Origin: Thioclava sp. JE_KL1
Lineage (GTDB): Bacteria > Pseudomonadota > Alphaproteobacteria > Rhodobacterales > Rhodobacteraceae
Assembly: GCF_009296265.1 (NCBI RefSeq)
Contig: NZ_WBJS01000006.1
Span: 310,001 to 374,000, forward strand
Length of the DNA stretch: 64,000 bases
Reading direction: 5' to 3'
Made by a program: the position numbers and the translations under genes. The stretch's first letter is position 1; the number at the start of each line of letters is the position of its first letter. Under the pieces are notes generated by a model. The model saw only the letters and a program-made list of their open reading frames with translations. It had not been told where the DNA came from and made no database searches. Shown one piece after another: positions 8,038 through 16,380 of the stretch.

Positions 8038-9543
8038 ATGGATCGCTTGCCCGTCTCCATCGACCGCAACAGCCCCGAGCCGCTGCAAAGCCAGCTGCGT
8101 CAGGCGCTGATTGCGGCGATTCACGCAGGCAAGATGGCGCCGGGGCAGAAGGTGCTGTCCTCGCGCGCGCTGGCCGAGAAGCTGGGCATCGCGCGCAACA
8201 CCGCCACCGCAGTCTATGACGAGTTGGTCGCGCGCGGCTATCTCGAGGCGCAGCCGCGCCGCGGGCTGTTCGTCGCCACCCGCGGACAGGGAAAGGGCCA
8301 GAGCGTCGCAGGCGCTTCCGTCGTCGATTGGCAGGCCCGCATCGGCGTCACCCCATCGAAACTCAACCATATCCGCAAGCCGCTGAACTGGCAGGACTAT
8401 CCCTATCCGTTCATCTTCGGGCAGGTCGATCCGCGGCTGTTCCCGCTCAACGCGTGGCGCAATTCCTCGCGCGATACATTGGGGCGGGCCTCGCTCGACT
8501 GGTGGGCGGCGGATCGCGCGGTCGATGACGATCCGATGCTGATCGAACAGATCCGGACCCGCATCCTGCCCGAGCGCGGCATCTATGCGCGGCCCGAGGA
8601 GATCCTGATTACGCTCGGCGCGCAGGAGGGGTTCTACCTGCTCGCGCAGCTTCTGGCGGGGGCGGGCAAGCGGGTCGGCTGCGAGATGCCGGGCTACCCG
8701 GATTCGCGCTTCATCTTCGAGATGTCCGGCGCCCAGTCCGTGCCGCTGCCGATCGACGAGAAAGGCGCGCGGATCGCCTCGGGGCAGGGGCTCGATCTGG
8801 CGCTGCTGACGCCGGGCGCGCATTGCCCCTCGATGGTGATGATGCCGGGGCCGCGCCGCGACGAGATCCTCGCGCGGGCCTCGCAGGACGATTTCCTGAT
8901 CATCGAGGACGATTACGAGGGCGAGGTCGCCTTCGCCCGCGAACCGGCGCTGAAATCGCGCGATCGGGACGGGCGGGTGATCTATCTCGGCACGCTGTCG
9001 AAGACGCTTGCGCCGGGGGTGCGCCTGGGCTTTCTGGTGGCCCCCGAGCCGCTGGTGAAAGAGGCGCGCTGGCTGCGGCGGCTGGTGCATCGCTCGGTCC
9101 CGCTCAACAACCAGCGCACGGCCGCGATCTTTCTGGCCGAGGGGCATTACCTGTCGCTGCTGCGCAAGCTGCGCGCAGCCCATGCCGACCGCTGGTATCG
9201 CGTGATGGAACATCTGCCTGATCTGCTGCCCGGTTTCCGTGCGCCCGATCCGTGTCATGGCGGCTCTTCGGTCTGGCTGGAGCTGCCCGCGGGCGTCGAC
9301 GGGCGCGAGCTGATCGCAGCGGCGGGGGCGGAAGGTATCCTTCTGGAAAACGGCGATCCCTTCGTGGCCCCGGAACAGGCGGGGCGCTTCATCCGGCTCG
9401 GCCTGTCGCTGATCCAGACCGAGGCCATCGTGCCGGGGATGCGCCTCTTGGGCGAGATCGCGGCGCGGCTGGCGCAAGAGGGCGTCTCTGGCCCCAACGA
9501 AAATGCCGCTCTGGACCAATCGGGCGCGCAGGCGGCGAGCTAG
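8038..9543 (+). CDS. tauR: MocR-family regulator TauR
   Basis: A 501-residue GntR/MocR regulator: N-terminal winged helix (residues 10-82, SRALAEKLGIARNTATAVYDEL) joined to a type I aminotransferase-fold domain with the PLP lysine at Lys322 (GTLSKTLAPGVRLGF). TauR-type proteins activate taurine catabolism when taurine reaches the PLP domain. The ATG at 8038 has AAAGGAG 7 bp upstream; an in-frame extension to 7801 is less likely. It is divergent from tpa-tauABC and followed by the TauE exporter. Candidate binding repeats lie just upstream. Confidence 0.92.
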   Translation: MDRLPVSIDRNSPEPLQSQLRQALIAAIHAGKMAPGQKVLSSRALAEKLGIARNTATAVYDELVARGYLEAQPRRGLFVATRGQGKGQSVAGASVVDWQARIGVTPSKLNHIRKPLNWQDYPYPFIFGQVDPRLFPLNAWRNSSRDTLGRASLDWWAADRAVDDDPMLIEQIRTRILPERGIYARPEEILITLGAQEGFYLLAQLLAGAGKRVGCEMPGYPDSRFIFEMSGAQSVPLPIDEKGARIASGQGLDLALLTPGAHCPSMVMMPGPRRDEILARASQDDFLIIEDDYEGEVAFAREPALKSRDRDGRVIYLGTLSKTLAPGVRLGFLVAPEPLVKEARWLRRLVHRSVPLNNQRTAAIFLAEGHYLSLLRKLRAAHADRWYRVMEHLPDLLPGFRAPDPCHGGSSVWLELPAGVDGRELIAAAGAEGILLENGDPFVAPEQAGRFIRLGLSLIQTEAIVPGMRLLGEIAARLAQEGVSGPNENAALDQSGAQAAS

Positions 9544-9570
9544 GGCGAGGGAACGACCCTGACGGAGCCG

Positions 9571-10314
9571 ATGATGTTCGACGCCACGACCCTCTATGTG
9601 ATCCTCGCCGTGGCCTATGCGGCGGTGCTGCGCGGCATGGCGGGGTTCGGTTTCGCGATTGCCGCCGTGCCGATCCTGTCGCTGTTCATCCCGCCTCTGG
9701 AGGCGGTCGCGATGGCGGTGCTGTTGCAGGTGGTCGTGGGGCTGCACGATCTGGTCAAGCTGCGCGGCGCCGTGCATCGGCCCTCGCTGCTGCGGCTCTG
9801 CGCGGGGTCGCTGATCGGCACGCCGCTGGGGATCTGGGCGCTCAGTGCGCTCAGCCCCGACGCCGCGCGGATGGCAATTGCGGTGCTGGTGCTGGGAGGG
9901 CTCGCGATGCTGTTGCGCTACAAGCCCGCGGCGCCGCAGCCCCATTCGGGGCTGGCGCTGCTGGCGGGTGTGGCCTCGGGCGCGTTCTCAGGTCTGGCAG
10001 CGATGCCCGGGCCGCCGGCTGTGGTCTATTACCTCGGCGCAGGCACGCCGCCTGCGCAGACGCGGGCCTCATTGCTGCTGTTCTTCTTCGTGGCTTCGGT
10101 GATCGCGGTGCCGGGGCTGTGGCTCGCAGGTGCGATTGACGGGGAGGTGCTCTGGCTGACCGCGATTTCCGTGCCGCCGATGGCGCTGGGCACCTGGGCG
10201 GGCACGGCGGCCTTCGCGCGGCTCGATTATGCGCAATACCGCAAGATCGCGATCGCGGTGATGGCGATCTCGGCGGTGCTGGCAGGGTGGCGGGGCCTCT
10301 CGGTCTATCTGTGA
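9571..10314 (+). CDS. tauE: TauE/SafE family sulfonate or sulfite exporter (candidate isethionate exporter)
   Basis: A 247-residue integral membrane protein with about eight hydrophobic segments and the family repeats RGMAGFGFAIAAVPIL near the start and AGVASGAFSGLAAMPGPPAV in the middle. TauE/SafE proteins export sulfur-containing products such as sulfite, sulfoacetate or isethionate. It lies 27 bp after tauR and converges with the isfD-like gene, so its likely cargo is isethionate. Two adjacent ATGs (9571, 9574) follow GGAG; the second has better spacing. The exact substrate is inferred from context only. Confidence 0.85.
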   Translation: MMFDATTLYVILAVAYAAVLRGMAGFGFAIAAVPILSLFIPPLEAVAMAVLLQVVVGLHDLVKLRGAVHRPSLLRLCAGSLIGTPLGIWALSALSPDAARMAIAVLVLGGLAMLLRYKPAAPQPHSGLALLAGVASGAFSGLAAMPGPPAVVYYLGAGTPPAQTRASLLLFFFVASVIAVPGLWLAGAIDGEVLWLTAISVPPMALGTWAGTAAFARLDYAQYRKIAIAVMAISAVLAGWRGLSVYL

Positions 10315-10343
10315 TCGGCCCCGCGCCGGTCTTTTCGCTGGCT

Positions 10344-11096
10344 TTAGTCGCGGTGGATCTGGAACGGCGCCCAGCTCTGGCTCACCGGCATGATCTCGAT
10401 CGAGTTGATGTTCACATGCGCGGGCAGGGCGGCCACCCAGTAGATGCTCTCGGCGATATCCTCGGGCTGCAACGGATCGGCCCCGGCATAGAGCTTGTCA
10501 TAGGCCGCCTTGTCGCCGCCGGTGCGTACCAGCGTGAATTCGCTCTCCGACAGGCCCGGCTCGATCGAGGTCACGCGCACGCCGGTGCCCGACAGGTCCG
10601 AGCGCAGCCCGAGCGAGAATTGCTGCACGAAGGCTTTCGTCCCGCCATAGACATTGCCGCCCGGATAGGGCCAGTTCGCCGCGATCGAGGCGAGGTTCAC
10701 GATCAGCCCGCGGCGCGCGATCAGCCGATCCAGCGTGAGCCGCGTCATCACTGCGAGCCCGGTGATGTTGGTGTCGATCATCGCGCGCCAGTCATCCAGA
10801 TCGCAGTCCTGCGCAGGCGCGGTGCCGCGCGCGAGGCCCGCATTGTTGATCAGCGCGTCGATCTGCGCGAAGCCTTCGGGCAGGCTGTCGAGCGCTGCAC
10901 GCGTCGCGTCCTCGTCGCGGATGTCGAAGCACAGGGGATGCGCGACCTCCGGACCGCCAAGCGCGTCGACTAGCGCGTCGAGCCGTTCCTGACGGCGCCC
11001 GGTCACGATGACCTTCCAGCCCTCATGGGCGAAACGGCGGGCGATGGCGTCGCCGAACCCTGCGGTGGCTCCGGTGATGAGGGCGGTCTTGGTCAT
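10344..11096 (-). CDS. isfD: SDR oxidoreductase, probable sulfoacetaldehyde reductase (IsfD/YdfG-like)
   Basis: A 250-residue classical short-chain dehydrogenase: GATAGFGDAIARRF cofactor motif near the N-terminus, NNAG, catalytic Ser in NLASIAAN, and Tyr/Lys in YGGTK. The C-terminal NINSIEIMPVSQSW is typical of the YdfG/IsfD group. IsfD reduces sulfoacetaldehyde to isethionate with NADPH. Here it would take the product of Tpa, and the TauE/SafE protein next to it would export the isethionate. The start at 11096 follows AGGAAGG. A TauR-box-like direct repeat lies about 100 bp upstream. YdfG-type 3-hydroxy acid dehydrogenase activity is the main alternative. Confidence 0.78.
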   Translation of the reverse strand: MTKTALITGATAGFGDAIARRFAHEGWKVIVTGRRQERLDALVDALGGPEVAHPLCFDIRDEDATRAALDSLPEGFAQIDALINNAGLARGTAPAQDCDLDDWRAMIDTNITGLAVMTRLTLDRLIARRGLIVNLASIAANWPYPGGNVYGGTKAFVQQFSLGLRSDLSGTGVRVTSIEPGLSESEFTLVRTGGDKAAYDKLYAGADPLQPEDIAESIYWVAALPAHVNINSIEIMPVSQSWAPFQIHRD

Positions 11097-11187
11097 GAAG
11101 GGGCCTTCCTGTCTTGCTGCCTGTCGGGCCGCGCATCTCGGCACGGCGGTCGCGGCCAGTCTGTCTTCGTGGTCTGCCGGTGCGACA

Positions 11188-11218
11188 GGGCCAGTCGGGG
11201 ATTTCCCATGGGGCCAGT
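11188..11218. promoter_or_regulatory. Candidate TauR box upstream of isfD
   Basis: GGGCCAGT occurs at 11188-11195 and 11211-11218, again exactly 23 bp apart, with the flank ATTTCCCATGGGGCCAG closely matching ATTCCGATGGGGCCAG of the tpa-tauR site. It lies 92-122 bp upstream of the isfD start. The rest of the 350-bp gap to the DUF6544 gene shows no gene. Confidence 0.6.
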
Positions 11219-11448
11219 TCCACGCGCCTGCGCACCGCTTGCCGCGGCACGATAGGGGCAGGGGGTCGGAACTGCAATTTCACGGGCGCGTGACTGCGTC
11301 CCTGTCCCTCGCGCCCCGGCGGTCAGTTCTCGGGATGCGCGGCGACCAGAGCGGATCGAAGCGCGTTAAGTCTTTGTGCTATCCTCAAGTCCGGGACGGC
11401 GCGCAATTGGCATCTCGCGGATCGGACATGGAAAGGTAGGAAAGCTGC

Positions 11449-12276
11449 ATGGCTCTTTGGGTTCTGGCCATCGTCGCCATCGGGCTGCTCGGCCTTTTCG
11501 CAAGGCGACGTCTCGACCTGCGGGCAGACCGGTCCGAGATGGCCCGCCTGAGTGCATTTCAACCCAGCGATCCGCCGCGCTTCTCCGGTGATATGGTCGC
11601 CGACCTCCCCGAGCCCGCGCGCCGGTTTTTCACCTTCGCCATCGCGGAAGGAACGCCGCTCTACACCGTCGCCCGGCTGAAGATGCAGGGGCAGTTCGGC
11701 ATGGGTGACAAATCCGACCCCGGCTACATGCCGATGCGCGCCACGCAGGTCCTCGCCGCGCCGCATGGCTTCGTCTGGGCGATGTCGGGCGGGGCCAGTG
11801 GGATGCGTCTCAGCGGCTCCGACAGCGCCAAATGGACCCGGTTCTGGATCGCGGGGCTCGCCCCCGTGGCCCGGTTCGGCGGCAGCGCGGATCACAAACG
11901 CTCCGCCTTCGGGCGCTACGTGGCCGAAGCGGTTTTCTGGACGCCCGCCGCGGTGCTGCCGGGCCCGAATGTGACGTGGGAGCCGGTCTCGACGAACATC
12001 GCCCGGATGACGATGCGCCATAACGGGCTGGAGCAGGCGGTCGATCTCACCGTCGCCGAGGATGGCCGCCCCGAGCAGGTCCGCTTCCTGCGCTGGAGCA
12101 ATGCGAACCCGCAAAAGCGCCACCGGCTTCAGCCCTTCGGCGGCTATCTCTCGGAGTTTCGCGAGGTCGAGGGCTTTCGGCTGCCGACGCATGTAGAGGC
12201 GGGGAACAACTTCGAGAGTGAGGCTTATTTCCCGTTCTACATCGCCGATGTCACCGACATTCGCTTTCCCAGGTGA
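11449..12276 (+). CDS. DUF6544-like conserved protein
   Basis: A 275-residue protein with an N-terminal hydrophobic helix (MALWVLAIVAIGLLGLF), probably a membrane anchor, followed by a soluble domain. The domain matches what I know as DUF6544: LPEPARRFFTFAIAEGTP near residue 50, KMQGQFGMGD, a central beta-rich part and a final FGGYLSEFREVEGFRLPTHVE strand set. Function unknown. The ATG is preceded by GGTAGGAAAGC. It converges with the CPBP protease gene 17 bp downstream and has no evident operon partner. Confidence 0.7.
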   Translation: MALWVLAIVAIGLLGLFARRRLDLRADRSEMARLSAFQPSDPPRFSGDMVADLPEPARRFFTFAIAEGTPLYTVARLKMQGQFGMGDKSDPGYMPMRATQVLAAPHGFVWAMSGGASGMRLSGSDSAKWTRFWIAGLAPVARFGGSADHKRSAFGRYVAEAVFWTPAAVLPGPNVTWEPVSTNIARMTMRHNGLEQAVDLTVAEDGRPEQVRFLRWSNANPQKRHRLQPFGGYLSEFREVEGFRLPTHVEAGNNFESEAYFPFYIADVTDIRFPR

Positions 12277-12293
12277 CTGCGCCTACCCTTGCT

Positions 12294-13127
12294 TCATGGT
12301 CGCTCTTCACCGGGGATCACTTCGGTCACGGCGCCTTCGCGCGTGAACATCATGTCGCGCTTCCACCAGACGACGATCGCGGCGACGCCCACCAGAATCC
12401 ATGTGTCCCAAGGCTGCGCATCCGGCCAGAACGGGTTGATGAGCTGCCAGTGGAACAGCATCGGCAGTAGCAGGCTGCCGCGCGCCGCGTTGAAGATCGG
12501 CGTGACCAGAACCGCGAGGGTGATATTGCCGATGAAGAAGGGCAGGAAGCTCCATTGCGCGAAAACCACCCCGGCGAGGTAGAAGGCGGGCAGGTGCCAG
12601 ACGCCCCAGATCGCGCCGATCAGCACGCCCGCCCAGAACGGGGCGACGTGGCGCTGCAACAGCGGTTGCGCGACGCCACGCCAGCCGAACTCCTCGATCG
12701 GGCCGAGAAGCAGCATCATGAACATCACGCTGACCATCGCGCCCACGCCCTCGGGCGGCATCGGCGCAAGCAGGGGGCCGCCCTTGATCAGCGAGCCCGC
12801 CATGAAGACGAGCGGGATCACGAGCAGGATAAAACCCCACCACGGTGCGGGACAGCGCCAGATCAGAAGCCGCGACAGGAACCCGCGCAAGCCGCCTAGT
12901 CCCGCGGAGGCCACCACCACCGTGAAGGCCGCGATGGCCGGGGCCCAGGTGGCCAGAAAGAAGAGCGGGTGCGCGCCGCTGATCTGGCCGAACCGCGCGG
13001 CCATGGCGTCAGGCCAGAAGATGTAGCTGCCGATCACGCCCCAGGTGATCGCGAAGGTCAGCGCGAGAAAGGCGAGCAATGCGCGCGCCGTCGATGTCGG
13101 GGTCGGGTGTTCGCGAGCAACAGACAT
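12294..13127 (-). CDS. CPBP family intramembrane glutamic protease (Abi/CAAX-like)
   Basis: A polytopic membrane protein of 277 residues with about eight hydrophobic segments. The CPBP/Rce1 active-site motifs are visible: EEFGWRG (paired Glu plus Arg) and later WGVWHLP with its catalytic His. A further FHWQLIN is consistent with the third motif. Bacterial members often act in bacteriocin immunity or protein maturation, but no partner is encoded here. I chose the ATG at 13127; a GTG at 13166 preceded by GGAAAG would add 13 residues and is also possible. Confidence 0.8.
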   Translation of the reverse strand: MSVAREHPTPTSTARALLAFLALTFAITWGVIGSYIFWPDAMAARFGQISGAHPLFFLATWAPAIAAFTVVVASAGLGGLRGFLSRLLIWRCPAPWWGFILLVIPLVFMAGSLIKGGPLLAPMPPEGVGAMVSVMFMMLLLGPIEEFGWRGVAQPLLQRHVAPFWAGVLIGAIWGVWHLPAFYLAGVVFAQWSFLPFFIGNITLAVLVTPIFNAARGSLLLPMLFHWQLINPFWPDAQPWDTWILVGVAAIVVWWKRDMMFTREGAVTEVIPGEERP

Positions 13128-13236
13128 TGGGGCGGCCTTGGAGCGTGACGTCAGGAAACGCGTCACCGTCGCCGCTTTCCGCGCGGATTTCCTTGTTCTG
13201 GGTCAAGCGGATCGAACCTCGAACGCCCGCGTCAGG

Positions 13237-13572
13237 CTAAGGGGCCATGAAACGCCGCCGCGCCTCTACCGCGATGTTGTAGCGCTGCTCCAGATCGGCG
13301 ATCAGCGCCATCGCGACGCGCTTGGCATCCTCGCCCTCCGCCTCCCGGTAGCTCTCTTTGGCGGCCTCCAGCAGCTTCTTGAGCTTGAACTCCTCGGGCA
13401 GCGCGCCGGCTTCGGCCATGATGCGCGACGCCACGGCCGTCGCCATATCGGTGAACGCCTCGCCCGAGCGATCCGGGAGCGGTTTGCCCTCGCCGGAAAG
13501 CCCGCTCAACTGTCCCTCCGCGAGGGCCTTCTGGATTTGCCGCTCGACGAGGCGGTTCAAGGATTGGGTCAT
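13237..13572 (-). CDS. DUF1992 protein (YhdN/DnaJ-homologue-associated domain)
   Basis: A 111-residue basic protein matching DUF1992, the domain shared with human DNAJC28: VERQIQKALAEGQLSGLSGEGKPLP near the N-terminus and a C-terminal helical half. Its biochemical role is unknown. Start taken at the ATG at 13572. It stands alone between the CPBP gene and hmuV, transcribed in the same direction but separated by 120 bp from hmuV. Confidence 0.85.
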   Translation of the reverse strand: MTQSLNRLVERQIQKALAEGQLSGLSGEGKPLPDRSGEAFTDMATAVASRIMAEAGALPEEFKLKKLLEAAKESYREAEGEDAKRVAMALIADLEQRYNIAVEARRRFMAP

Positions 13573-13692
13573 GCGACGGTCCTGCCTGTTCCGGCGCCGC
13601 AGGAGGCGCGGCACTGCCGCGAGCATAGCGCGCTTGTGGCGATGCGAACACTCAGACTTCTGTGCGAAACCTGTGAAAGACGGCGCGCGGGC

Positions 13693-14472
13693 TCAGGCCG
13701 GTCGCGCGAATTGCGGCAGAACCCAAAGACCGTCCGAGGCCGCCGCGCCCACCTGCAACTCGCATCCATAGGTGCGACTGAGGATCGGCCCGCGCATCAC
13801 CGCCTCGGGCGGCCCATGCGCCTCGATCCGGCCTTCGCGCATCAGCACCATCTCGTCGGCCAGCTGCGCCGAGAGGTTGAGGTCATGCATCACCGCGACC
13901 ACGCCGCCGCCCGCATCGGCGAAGCGCCGCAGGATCGCCATAACCTCGAGCTGATGCGCGATATCGAGGCTTGCCACCGGCTCGTCGACCAGAAGCCAGC
14001 GGGGGCCTGCGTGGCTGACCGGTTGCCAGACCTGCGCCCGCACCCGCGCCAGATGGGCGCGGGCCTGCTGACCGCCCGAAAGCGACTGGATCGGACGATG
14101 GGCCAGATCGCTCAGCCCGACCTCGGCTAAAGCGGCGGACACGATTTCGGGGTGATCCGCCTCGATCCCGGCATGCAGCCCCATCCCCACCACCTCGGCC
14201 ACGGTGAAGGGGAAGGCGACGCTGTTCGATTGCTCCAGCACGGCGCGCAGCGCGGCCAGCCGCCAGGCGGGCGTCTTAGCGATCTCATGGCCCTGCAGGG
14301 CGATCCGCCCGCGATAGGGCAGCGCCCCGGAGGCCGCTTGCACCAGCGTTGATTTGCCCGAGCCGTTCGGGCCGAGGATGACCGTCACCGCGCCCGGTTG
14401 GGCGGTCAGCGAGAGGCCCTGCAACACGTCGCTGCGCCCGCGCGCGACATGCAGATCGGAAATCTCCAGCAT
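13693..14472 (-). CDS. hmuV: Haem ABC transporter ATP-binding protein HmuV
   Basis: A 259-residue ABC ATPase of the BtuD/FecE/HmuV class: Walker A GPNGSGKST, signature LSGGQQARAHLARV, Walker B WLLVDEPVASLD, switch region VMHDLNLS. The insertion between signature and Walker B (VRAQVWQPVSHAGPRW) is usual for HmuV. It powers HmuU. ATG at 14472 lies 2 bp after the hmuU stop. Last gene of hmuSTUV. Confidence 0.92.
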   Translation of the reverse strand: MLEISDLHVARGRSDVLQGLSLTAQPGAVTVILGPNGSGKSTLVQAASGALPYRGRIALQGHEIAKTPAWRLAALRAVLEQSNSVAFPFTVAEVVGMGLHAGIEADHPEIVSAALAEVGLSDLAHRPIQSLSGGQQARAHLARVRAQVWQPVSHAGPRWLLVDEPVASLDIAHQLEVMAILRRFADAGGGVVAVMHDLNLSAQLADEMVLMREGRIEAHGPPEAVMRGPILSRTYGCELQVGAAASDGLWVLPQFARPA

Positions 14473-14474
14473 GT

Positions 14475-15536
14475 TCAGACGCCTCCCAGTCCTTGACGGC
14501 GGATCAGGATCCACAGGAAGACCGGCGCGCCCAGAATGGCGGTGACGATCCCGATGGGCAGTTCCGCAGGCGCGACCACCAGCCGCGCGATCAGATCGGC
14601 CAGCACGAGAAGCGCCGCACCGAGGAGGGCCGCATCCACCAGCAGCGTCTTGTGATCCGGCCCGCCCGCGATGCGCAGAAGATGCGGCACCACGATGCCC
14701 ACGAAGCCGATCCCGCCCGCCATCGCGACCGCAGCCCCCGCCAGCGCCGCGACGCCGATCACCGCGCGATGCTTGAGCCGCTCGATATCGTGGCCCATAT
14801 GCGCCGCCGTCGCCTCGCCCAGTGCCAGCGCGTTCAGCCCGCGCGCAAGTCGCGGGGTCAGGATCAGCGCAGGCCCGATCAGCAGTCCGCCGACCAGCAG
14901 CTTCATGTCGCTCGCGCCTGCCAGCGACCCCATGCCCCAGAAGGTCAGGTCGCGCAGCTGCGTATCATCGGCGAGATAGGTCAGGATGCCGGTCAACGCC
15001 CCCGCCAGCGCAGCCAGCGCGATCCCGGCCAGAAGAAGTGTCGCGATGGAGACCTGACCGCTCCGGCTCGCAACCCGATAGAGCAGCAGCGTGGCCGTCC
15101 ACGCCCCGCCAAAGGCCGCGACCGGCACCAGCCATGTGCCGAAGAACGCGGCGATAGCAGCGGGGAGGAAGCCACTCAGCACGATCATCGCGACGGCGCC
15201 GAGGCCCGCGCCCGCGCCGACGCCGATGATGCCGGGATCGGCGAGCGGGTTTCGAAACAGCCCCTGCATCACCGCGCCCGCCACTGCGAGCGCCGCCCCG
15301 ACCATCAGCCCCATGACCAGCCGCGGCAGCCTAATATCGAGCAGCACGACGCGGTCACGGGTCGAGATCTCCGCGCCGGTCAGACACTGGCCCAGAACCT
15401 GCGGCAGCGAGACCCCCGCCGCCCCGGTCCCGAGCGACAGGGCCGCCGCGATCACCAAGAGCGCGATCAGCCCGAGCCGCAGCGGCGCGCAGGGGCTGCG
15501 TATGGCGACGAGCAGGGCGAGGGAGGTCATCGCCAT
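14475..15536 (-). CDS. hmuU: Haem ABC transporter permease HmuU
   Basis: A 353-residue FecCD/BtuC-type permease with about ten membrane segments. Family landmarks are LDIRLPRLVMGLMVGAALAVAGAVMQGLFRNPLADPG near residue 80 and GIGFVGIVVPHLLRIAGG near 280. It forms the inner-membrane channel for haem delivered by HmuT. I start it at the ATG at 15536 because GGAGG lies 9 bp upstream; the ATG at 15530 and longer versions are less well spaced. It follows hmuT by 4 bp. Confidence 0.92.
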   Translation of the reverse strand: MAMTSLALLVAIRSPCAPLRLGLIALLVIAAALSLGTGAAGVSLPQVLGQCLTGAEISTRDRVVLLDIRLPRLVMGLMVGAALAVAGAVMQGLFRNPLADPGIIGVGAGAGLGAVAMIVLSGFLPAAIAAFFGTWLVPVAAFGGAWTATLLLYRVASRSGQVSIATLLLAGIALAALAGALTGILTYLADDTQLRDLTFWGMGSLAGASDMKLLVGGLLIGPALILTPRLARGLNALALGEATAAHMGHDIERLKHRAVIGVAALAGAAVAMAGGIGFVGIVVPHLLRIAGGPDHKTLLVDAALLGAALLVLADLIARLVVAPAELPIGIVTAILGAPVFLWILIRRQGLGGV

Positions 15537-15540
15537 CGCC

Positions 15541-16380
15541 TCAGCCCTCCGCCTCGGGATAAAGCGCCGCATGCAGCGCTTGCGCGGCCTGCGGGGTGCG
15601 TGGCCCGAAGCCCAGAAGCAGCATCCCGTCCATCGCGACCAGCGCGCCGCCCCGGGCTGCGCGGGTCTGCCCCAGCGCGGGGTGAGCGAGGATGTCGCGC
15701 TCGGTCACCGCCATCTCGCCCTCGCGATCCATCGTCAGGATCACATCTGGATCGGCGGCAAGGATCGCCTCGTCGGTGACGGGCTTGTAGCCCGCCAAGC
15801 CTGTCGCGGCATTCACCCCGCCCGCAAGCTCGATGATCGCCTCCGCCGAGGAGCCTTCGCCCCCTGCCATCACGCGGCCGTTCTGCAAAGACAGCACGAA
15901 CAGCACCCGCTTCGGCGTGGCGACAGCGCCCGCCGATTTGCGCACCGCGTCCATCTCGGCGTCGAAACTGGCGGTGAGCGCCTGCGCTTCTTCCTTGCGG
16001 TCGAGTGCAGCCCCCACCACCGCGATCTTCTCGCGCACGCCTTGCACGCTCGGATCGCCCGGCAGCGCGACGAAATCGACGCCCGCCGCCTTCAGCGTCT
16101 CCACCGCCTCGGGCGGGCCTGCCGTGGCTTCGGCGAGGATCAGGTCGGGAGCGAGCGCCAACACGCCTTCCGCTGAGAGCGCGCGGACATAGCCCACATC
16201 GGGCAGCTTGGTGATGGCCTCGGGATATTCCGAGGTGGTATCGCGCGCGACGAGCCGGTCCTCTGCGCCAAGCGCCGCGACGATCTCGGTCACGGCCCCG
16301 CCGAGCGAGATCACGCGGGCAGGCTCGGCCAGTGCGGGGCCTGCGGTGAGGAGGGCTGCGATCAGGGCAAGGCGCTTCAT
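15541..16380 (-). CDS. hmuT: Periplasmic haem-binding protein HmuT
   Basis: A 279-residue binding protein with a 20-residue signal peptide (KRLALIAALLTAGPALA). The cluster A-type fold is indicated by RVISLGGAVTEIVAALGAEDRLVARDTTS at the start, and DPDVILTMDREG and a C-terminal helical domain later. It carries haem from the outer-membrane receptor to HmuUV. The start overlaps the hmuS stop (ATGA), so the two are coupled. Confidence 0.92.
   Translation of the reverse strand: MKRLALIAALLTAGPALAEPARVISLGGAVTEIVAALGAEDRLVARDTTSEYPEAITKLPDVGYVRALSAEGVLALAPDLILAEATAGPPEAVETLKAAGVDFVALPGDPSVQGVREKIAVVGAALDRKEEAQALTASFDAEMDAVRKSAGAVATPKRVLFVLSLQNGRVMAGGEGSSAEAIIELAGGVNAATGLAGYKPVTDEAILAADPDVILTMDREGEMAVTERDILAHPALGQTRAARGGALVAMDGMLLLGFGPRTPQAAQALHAALYPEAEG

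Noticed and set aside
7915-9945. Minus-strand frame of 676 codons over tauR
   Set aside because: Very rich in Arg, Gln and His, no domain, and tauR on the other strand has all MocR motifs.
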